A stretch of DNA of 58,151 bases from CAZIKF01 sp964539825 (GTDB lineage Bacteria > Muiribacteriota > UBA6191): the NCBI GenBank assembly GCA_964539825.1, contig CAZIKF010000032.1, positions 1-58,151 of the forward strand, read 5' to 3'. Below are positions 7,207 to 16,200 of this stretch, one piece after another (the first letter of the stretch is position 1; every line of letters starts with the position of its first letter). The position numbers and the translations under genes are program-made. The notes beneath the pieces are model-generated. The model saw only the letters and a list, made by a program, of their open reading frames with translations. It was not told the DNA's origin and did not search any database.

Positions 7207-10200
7207 CTATTGCGTCACTCTGATCTGATTTCTTAAGTAAATAGAAGAGAAATCAGACAGCTTTAGATCCCCCGGTGAGGGTGTGAAAATCTCGAAAAGC
7301 CCAATTTTTTTGCGCATCAGATTATTTTCACCAAGCGGACGAAGATAGGGAAAGGTTGACTCTGAAGCTACAAAGAAGTCGGGAATATTCTGAGCGCCGC
7401 CGTAAAGTCCCAGCGGAGGAATCCCTTTCGAGACCAGGCCAACGGCTTCGGCTGCCACACGGGCAATGGAGACAGCCAGGATTCTGGCATAAGACTCAAG
7501 GGCATTGAGCATTTCAAAGTACCGAGTCTTTCGCACTTCATCAAGGCCTGTGGAGGCATCCTGAGGACTCAATTGATAGATGTCCTCATCGGTTGGGAAA
7601 AAACCTATGGGTAAACCTGTGAATCCGCCCGTGTTGGTGTAAGCAAAGACCGATATTGGACCGAATCGGCTCTTCCACTCCTGAAATCCTTCTGGATCAT
7701 TGGCAAAACTGCGAATAATCTGGACACTAAAAACACCCTGACCCTGGTCAACTGGTTCAGTTCTGGAAATAAGACTCAAGAAAGGATTCCTATTCGCGGT
7801 GTTGTAAAAACTTCTCTCAGTAGACTTGATCACACCAACTCCACCGCCGGATTCAGCGCCATTATCACCTCCGATGAGCAGCCTGGAAATAGAAGACTGG
7901 GTCCCGGGGAGTTCGGTTTCAAACCTGACTCCAACTGGTAATTCCGCGATATTGGGTAGTCCTGTAACGGGATCGAGATCAAAGAACCTCCGTACTTCCT
8001 GTAAAACAAGACTCTTTAAAAAGGTAGTCACATTGGTACCAATGACTGAAGGACTGGGGCCTTCAGTTACATTTGGGGGTCGCACCGTGTCATCAGCAAT
8101 GAATCCCAGCAGCTCCAATTCCTGCAGAAAATCCAGTGCTCCGTCAGGTTCAAAGAGGGTGCGAATCCTGAGGTTCCCAAGCTGTACGCTCGTATCATAC
8201 AAATAATGATCTCCATCATATTCCAGAGAAAATGTGGAAGTAGTACCATTTTCAAAGGGGTAGTTAATTTCTTCTCCTGAGATCGGGGAAACCTGAAACT
8301 CGAATACTTTGGCCAGGGATATGTTTCCATTAGTGGATAGATCTTTTACGGTTGCCGTAAGGATGTGCCGGCCAGCGGCAAAGATCCAATTAGAAGGAAT
8401 CACCAGTCTTGTATGACCTGCCTGATGGATGGGGAAAATTCCCTGCTCCAGTAGATTTAAATTGGTGAGAAGCTGCTGATTACTGGGATCTATCTGCTTA
8501 TGGACCTGCTTTTCATCCACTACTGTGATATTAGATTGATCCACACCTGAAGTTTCTCCACCCAATCCTGGATCTTCATAATAAATATCAATGGTAAATC
8601 CATTTTCAGGGACGTGTAAAACAGGTACTACGGCAGATCCCAGGTTATCAAATACAGTCGGTCCGTCTCCATTTAAGGTAGAAGGGATCCCATTGACGGT
8701 CAGGTTGGAAATGACTGGAGGAACATTGTCGAAGAAAGACTCGGTCGAAAAGGTGGTTGTCGATGGTACTAGACGGGGATTCCCGAAGAGATCTTTGATG
8801 GAACCGCTGATTTCAAGCACATAGGTAGTTTCCTTTAACAAAGGGGCGGAGGGGACAAAACGGACCCGGGTTGAGTTTTCCTCCAGAGTATATCCTCCTG
8901 CGACACTCAGAGCGTCCACGGTTCGAACTACAAAATTTGCGGCGGTCACATCAGTCGGATCTATGGGTTCCGTAAACTTCACTTGAACATGGGTACTGAT
9001 GGCAACCTGTGAAGCCCCGTTAGCGGGGATAACGCTATCGATATTGGGACCAATGGAATCAAAGTGGGGAGTAACCGTGAAGGTGATGGAAACTCCCTCC
9101 GTAGACAGGTTACTAGATAGATCCCGAATTCCCGAAGCGACCGTAACATTGTACTGGGCTTCGTGTTCTAATCTTTCCACCGGGGTCAGAAGAATAGTGG
9201 CTCTATCCTCAAGCAGGGTAAGTCCATGTTGAATCGTATGAAAGCCATCAACCTCAACCTTGTTGAGTTTGAAGTTTTCAGTGGTCAGATCAGCCTTATG
9301 AATCGATTCGTTGAAAGTAACAATCGGGACCGCTTCTGTGGAGACCAAACTCTGGGCGTTGGATGGAAAAATGTTAACAATTACCGGACCCGAAAGATCG
9401 ATGTCATCGAGAGTGGATATCGTAAACGCAGAGGTTGAACTGGCAGTTATTGGGACTCCTGTAGGAGATTTCACCCGGCGGGAGACAACAACATCATAGA
9501 TATCTCCACCATTTAGTAATTCAAGAAGGCGCAGCGTATAAAAGGTCTTTTCATCATTACTGGAAAATACCCCCGCAAGCTTTTCTCCAGCGGGATCAAG
9601 CACAAAGACATTGCTGTCATTCATCGAGGTCTCAGCTACTTCTTGATCGAATTCAAAGATTACGACTGTATTGCGAACCACACCTGTTTCGGCATTCTCT
9701 GGCACAATGCTAAGCAACCTCGGTCCGGTCGCTTCTGACCCTAGCTGATAGGTAAAGTCTGAGCTCATTGAGTGCTGCGTCAGACTCCTGAGATTTGTGT
9801 TCTTCCAGCGCAGAGAATAATTTCTATTTGGATTGAGCCGTTCCGTTGGATCTATGTGAACGATCAAACCGCTATTATCAAGCTGAACTTCTACTACAAT
9901 ACGCTTCGAGGTCACATCTTCAGTAAGAATAATATCTTCTGGAAAGATGGTTAGCGGATCTATTTCTTTGGAGAAAACGACGTCGGTTACCCAGGTAGAT
10001 GGGGCAGTACTTCCACTTCCAACCGGAGCGACTACACTCAACGCTGAATTGTCCTGACCCGCACCCACTTCAAATGCCCAGTCTTCTACATAGGGCTTAT
10101 CAAAGAAGGGAGAAGAGAGCTGGAGGACATCTGTACTCACTAAGGACACACCGGTACTAGAGCGTATGGAAGCGGCAAAACCAATTTCAACCGGTTTATT

Positions 10201-13200
10201 CGGTATGAAATCGATTCCAAAAGTATTGTAGACAAAGACTCTGCTATCCGGTCCCCAGGTCAGAGTTCCTCCTATCACGTTTCGATCAGAAAGAACCTCA
10301 ACACCATGAAAATTGAGGGTCCCGGTGACCAGGTCCTGTAAACTTTGCGCGTCAATGGGTTGATCAAACTCGAAGGCAATTCTTGTATTAATCGGCTTAC
10401 CCGTTGGACCTGAACCGGTTATAGCTCCTGGAAAAACTCTAAGAATTCTTGGTGCGTTGATCGTTTCGCGGAAATAGGAGTAGAACTCTTCTTCCACAAC
10501 CCTTTCGCCGTCCGGATTAATAAGCTCCACACGCACGGAGGTACTCGCGCCCGTGATTGGAATTGAAGCACTCAAAGCCGGAGCAAACGCTTCCAGTCGA
10601 GTGGGCTCTACACGGATATCCTGTGCCAAACTATTTCCTATTACAAGGCGGGTTCCCTGGACAAATCCGGCTCCCTCTATGACCAGAAACTCTCCCCCCA
10701 AAACCGAGCCTGTCTGGGGTTGGATCGAGTTTAGGGAGAGACCCGATCCTTCCACGATCAAAAATGCTGATGTGGTATTTCTACCGGCCTTATTGGTTGC
10801 CTGGATTTGGTAGCGCCCGACTTGGATACCCTGGGGAACCAGCACCTCCATATTTCTACGATCAATAAGCCGGATCTCCTCCAGGGGGGTCTGTAAAACA
10901 TCGGTGAGAGTAACCGAACCAGGGGCTGTACTTGCGGAGATGAAATGGTCTCCTACTAGCTGAATCAAAGACTCTCCTTGAAAAGATACCCTTTCAGGGA
11001 CAATGGACTCAATCTGTGGAATGGGTTCGGTGACGATGAAGCTTAGCGAAGTGCTTCCCTGGGTATTCTCGAAGGAAAGTATCCAGGTATCTGGAAATAG
11101 ACTGTCTATCAAAGTGAGCCCACGAATTGCGAATCTGGACTGTAGAGCCCCAGTAACGACAATAGGACTTGTTGTGGATCCAAGACTCACATTGATAAGA
11201 GGATGTCCAAATAAGTTGTCCCCTTCCAAATCAAAGGTGACCAATCCGGAGTTATCAAATGAGGAAGGCTCTACCGGAATGATTTGATCCAGCCTGGGCT
11301 CCTTTTCCAGAACCTCTAGACTGAAATTCGCCAGGGGAAATAAGCCATTCGCATTTTCGACAGCTATCTCATAAAGACCGGGTACCAAAAAGGTTGGACT
11401 CTGAGGAAGGCTGAAGATAGCCGAGTCAAAGTTAGCCGAAGTCAGGTCAGGGCTAGAAATAAGACTAAGAGTAAGTTCATTCGAAACAGGTGCTCCTACC
11501 AGGGATAGCTCAACTGTGCGCATACCCGACAGGTGCAATCCTCGGATCTCCAGATTAGGCGGGAGGAGATCAAAATCAGAAATCTGGGGTGTTACAAATG
11601 TGACAACAGGGGAAGAATCCAGAGCCTCAAACAGGATGTTATCAAAAACCCGTGGATTGAATGCTGTCAGGTGATGGTCATTCTCAACCGAAAAGAAATA
11701 TTTTCCAGGTCTGAGTCTTTTGGGAATTACGGCTACAAAAGAAGTGAGGGACTGCACTGTAACGGAAGCGGTAAGATCGATGCTGATGGTTGTAATCGCT
11801 GGGTTTTCAACGCTTTCGCGGTGAAACATTCTCAACCTGTTAAATCCACCCCCAATCAGCGGCTGTCCAACCCCGAGAAGGTGATTTCCGTCAAAGATTA
11901 AAGGGCTTGTAGCCAGGTTTTGCCCGCTTGTAGGCAAAATGGAATCAAGTTGTGGAGCTCGTTCATTGATTTCAAATTGACCTGTCCCGCTCTGGGTCCA
12001 CCCTCTGGAATTCAAAACCTGAATGCTGTAGGGCCCGAATACATCGGTCTTCAAACCTCTCAGGGTCCCTTTAGGTACCGTAAATTCAAGCTCGGTTTCA
12101 CTCACAATGAAACCCCTGGGAACAGAAAAATCACTTAGCCTCGCTCCAGCCTGATCCCTGATGCGAACCATTCGAGCACCAAGGAGTTGGCCTGCCTTCA
12201 GCCTGAGGTCGTGATCTACATCATTAAAAATGGTAGTGCTGGAAGTATTGAGAATTGAGGTATTGTTTGGAAAACCTTCAGAAAAGTAGAACTTCACCCG
12301 CCTGGGAAGCGAGCTGGAAGTACCTGAGGTACCGCTGACCACGAAAGAATATAGGCCTGGGGTTAGAGGTAGCAGGTTGCTAGGGTTCAGACAGGGATTC
12401 CCCGCCGCGTTGGGTGGGAAGTGGAATATCTCACGCGGAATGCGAACGGTGACTGTGGTGAGGTTGCCCTGGTTCAAGGAGGCGGAACCGGTACCTGAGG
12501 TGCAGGCAAGAGTCCACTCCACAGAATCTGAATCTCGAATGATTTTAATACTTTGTAAAGAGTCGTAATTAGCACCTCGGATTACTAAATCAAGGGGTAA
12601 TCCACTAAAAATTGAGGTTGTAGCCACAGCTGGGTTGCCACTAACAAAATCAGTAAATTCGGTTGTAGTTGGAATGGGAATCGCGATTTCATCCTCAAAA
12701 GAATCTACTTCAGGAATATTTCCCACCAATTGAAAATTTCCCGGGGAAGGATTATTGAGAACAAGGAGTTGCTCACATGCTGGTCCACCAGAGGCCAGGT
12801 CAGGATCCCCATAGAGGTTGTAACAGATATTAAAGAACTTATTACAGGCCTCATCAAATTTTTCATTCACATTTTGGGAGCCGAATATGATTTTGGTCTC
12901 TGTATGGGAAACCTCTTGAAAAACAGTCGAATTGGTATTGGTCGCTATGAAGAGGATGTTCACACTATCATCGGGGTCCGCACAGCCAATCCCCCGTTGA
13001 AATTCCATACGCTCCCAGCGCCGCAGGTGGTTACCGGTAATCGTAATTTCGCTAGGAGAGTTGTAGGGACCACTTCTTGGCTGAAAATCCGTGATAACTG
13101 AATTAGGAATCTGAATATCAATGATGGGCGTACTTGGGTTGATGGTTCCTGCTGTGTTTTCTATGAGCAACTGGTACTGTCCCGGGTACACAAAATCTGT

Positions 13201-16200
13201 ATTGATCACCGAATTCGTGATCGAAATATAAGGGTCTGCCAGGCCATCGATGAGATCATAGGTGTAGGTTCGCCCCTGGATCTGAGTCGTGATTTGAATC
13301 CGCTTCACTCCCTGTAGATGCTTACCAAAAATATCCACCCTTTTGTTGGAGTCATTGAAGTTGTCATCATATTGAAAGGTGGTACCCACGACTTGCTGAA
13401 TTTCTACAAGCCCTTCTTTGACAAAGAACTGGGTCACAGTGACTGTGCTGGCAACACCCTCCTGGTTTTGTATTTCGAGCTCATATAGACCAATGAGTAA
13501 ATTCCTTGGCACTGTTAGGTGCAAGGTGTCATAGGTAGGATTCTGGGTCAGGTCCAGGTCTCTTTGCACACCGCTCTCCACATGAGTCAGGCGGGCAAAA
13601 GTGCTTGAAACAGGGGTTCCCCGAACCCCCAGGAAGTCGCTGCCGGTCACGACAATTTGCTCGTCGTCAGCATAAAAGACAAAGGCAGGGCTCACAGAAA
13701 AAATCGTAGGAGGATTTTCCCGAACCTGGAAAGGAACTTCATAGAGATAGCTTGAGGGATTGGTATTCTCCATGCTCAATTGATAGAAACCAGGTAGTTG
13801 CAACGGAGGAATCACAATGGATAAAAGGGACCGCGATGTTACTGAAAACTGTAGCGGTATCTGAGAATGGGGGATACTCATGTTCGCGTTGGACGTACCT
13901 GCTAAACCGGTGGAACTGGGTTTAAAAACCACATCCGTGAGACCCAGGAATCCGTCTCCATGCACCAGAACGGTTTTGGTAGTCTCATTGGTGTCCCAGA
14001 ACCTTGAGAGTGTGGTGATAAGCGGAGGGGGCTCAGAAATTTGAATCAGGTTGGTATCGAGAATGGGATCACCTGGGTTGAAGCCCCTGGAGTTTCGGAT
14101 CCGAATCCTATAGGTGGAGGGAAACTGGTTTTCAGGAACTGAAAAAGAGAGTAGGTTAATAGGAAGGCTTGGATTCGGCTCAAAGGGCAGAGTAGTGATC
14201 AAAGTCGCACCGGCGGAGGGTAGATCAGAGGTAAATAAAGCGACCTGTGTGGTTCCCGTCAAATGATCCCCTGACACGAACACGGTCGTATTCACATTAT
14301 TAACTACACTGACAGGATTCAGAGTAAAGATGGTGGCCGGAAATAGCTCTGCGCTCTTCAGCTTTTTTTGAAATCGCACGGTGGCAACACTATTGGTNNN
14401 NNNNNNNNNNNNNNNNNNNNNNNNNNNNNNNNNNNNNNNNNNNNNNNNNNNNNNNNNNNNNNNNNNNNNNNNNNNNNNNNNNNNNNNNNNNNNNNNNGTA
14501 AAACTGGTGGAACACTCGGAGTTTACTGAAGCAGGATCTACAAGTTCAGCAAGCTCAAAATCCAGGCATCCAACCAGCTCTACCTGGGGAGCACCTTCCC
14601 GCACCAGGACCTGTTCAAAGAAAGGAGAGGAAACGGGATCAATCTTTTCTGAAAACTCGCCCGAATTATTACGGATTTGAAGGTCATAGAATCCTGGTCT
14701 TAGAAAGAGAGGCAGAGTAGTAGTCAAGGTTATTTCCTGGGGCTGAAAAACTCGATGAATTACCTCGCTGACAAGGCGCAGGGTTTCTGAAGAATCACCA
14801 ATAAAGGCTGGCTCCCTTTGTAAAAAAACCTCCTCCGATGACGCCAGGTTTGATCCTCGTAATTCAAGCCTGGTTTTGCGGGTATTTTCGCCGAAACCAA
14901 ATTCTTCATCAAAAGGCCCTTGAACGCTCAGCGTCTCGAAGACCGCCTGTGGCTCAAAGACGTCAATAAGCGCGTTGGTCGTGACGGGTGAGGTATTGCC
15001 GGAAGTGTTTAGAACGCTCACAAGATATTCCCCGCCAGGAGTGCCCCGGGGAATCTTGGCACGAATGAAAGTTGACTGGTCCGGAAGTGCCCTGAGCTCG
15101 ATGAGTCCTCCCGCCTGAGTGGTCGGCAGGGCAACGAGATGAGCTGTGTCCCGAGTATCAATGAGGTTAATGGAATGGGTAAAAAGCCCCACACCTTCAA
15201 GCGCTGTCCCCTTCAAATCCACAAAGATGTCTTCGGTATTACTCTGGTTTTCTCCTAAAATAAGGATGGTGGAAATTTCAGGAGTGATCACCTCTGTTAC
15301 TTCCACACTGGCCCCGACCAATTGGGGTTGTGACATTCCTGAGTTTTTCATCAGCAGATCATAGGTACCTGGTAGAAGGCCGGACTCGATTTGGAAGGTC
15401 GCTTGTGAGAGAAAAGAGGTGGTAACTTCCGCTTCAAATATGCTGGGAAGATTTTGGATTGCGGATCCCCTGCGCTGCATCTGAACCTTGTCGAGTCCGA
15501 AGAGGAATTTCCCCACAAAAGTGACGACACTTGTCGTGTGATTGGCGATGGTAGTGCTCTCAGGACTACTGGGATTGGAGTTGAAAAAACTGAGAAATTC
15601 GAGGGGTGGTTCCGTCACGCTGAATCTATGAACAGTAGGATCACAAAAGGAAAGATTATCAGTACCCGAGGGAGCCAGATTTTGTAAACGAAAAGCGTAA
15701 GTACCAGGAAGCAGGGTTCCAAGATTTTGCAAAGTCAAAGTGGCCTGAGTACGGCTGACACCGTCTATCTCTGTCCCGAGAAAACGATAGGGTGTCTGGG
15801 TTGTTGGTACCGTACAGGGGTTGGAACCATCGGTAGAAGGGAGTAAATAGATGTCCGTCAGACCAAATAGGTTTCTGCCCGTAAAGGTAATCACATTTAC
15901 ATCGTTGAGAAGCTGAGCGCTGGTGAGAACCTGGGGTTCAATAAAATCCACCGCTGGTGTTCGCTCGAGCACCTCGAGTTTCTTATCCACAGGTGAGAAT
16001 GATGGGGCTGTTTGATTCGTCACCTGCAAAAAGTAAGTTCCGGGCTTCATATAGACCGATGAGGATAGGTTCGCGATGACTTCATCAAAGGAACCCGAAA
16101 CCGAGGAAATCTCATATAAACAGGAAATCTGACTGTCGCAAATGGCGGCGGAGCGTACCCCGGCCAGGCTACTGCCCAAAATACTGAGAATACCGGCTTC

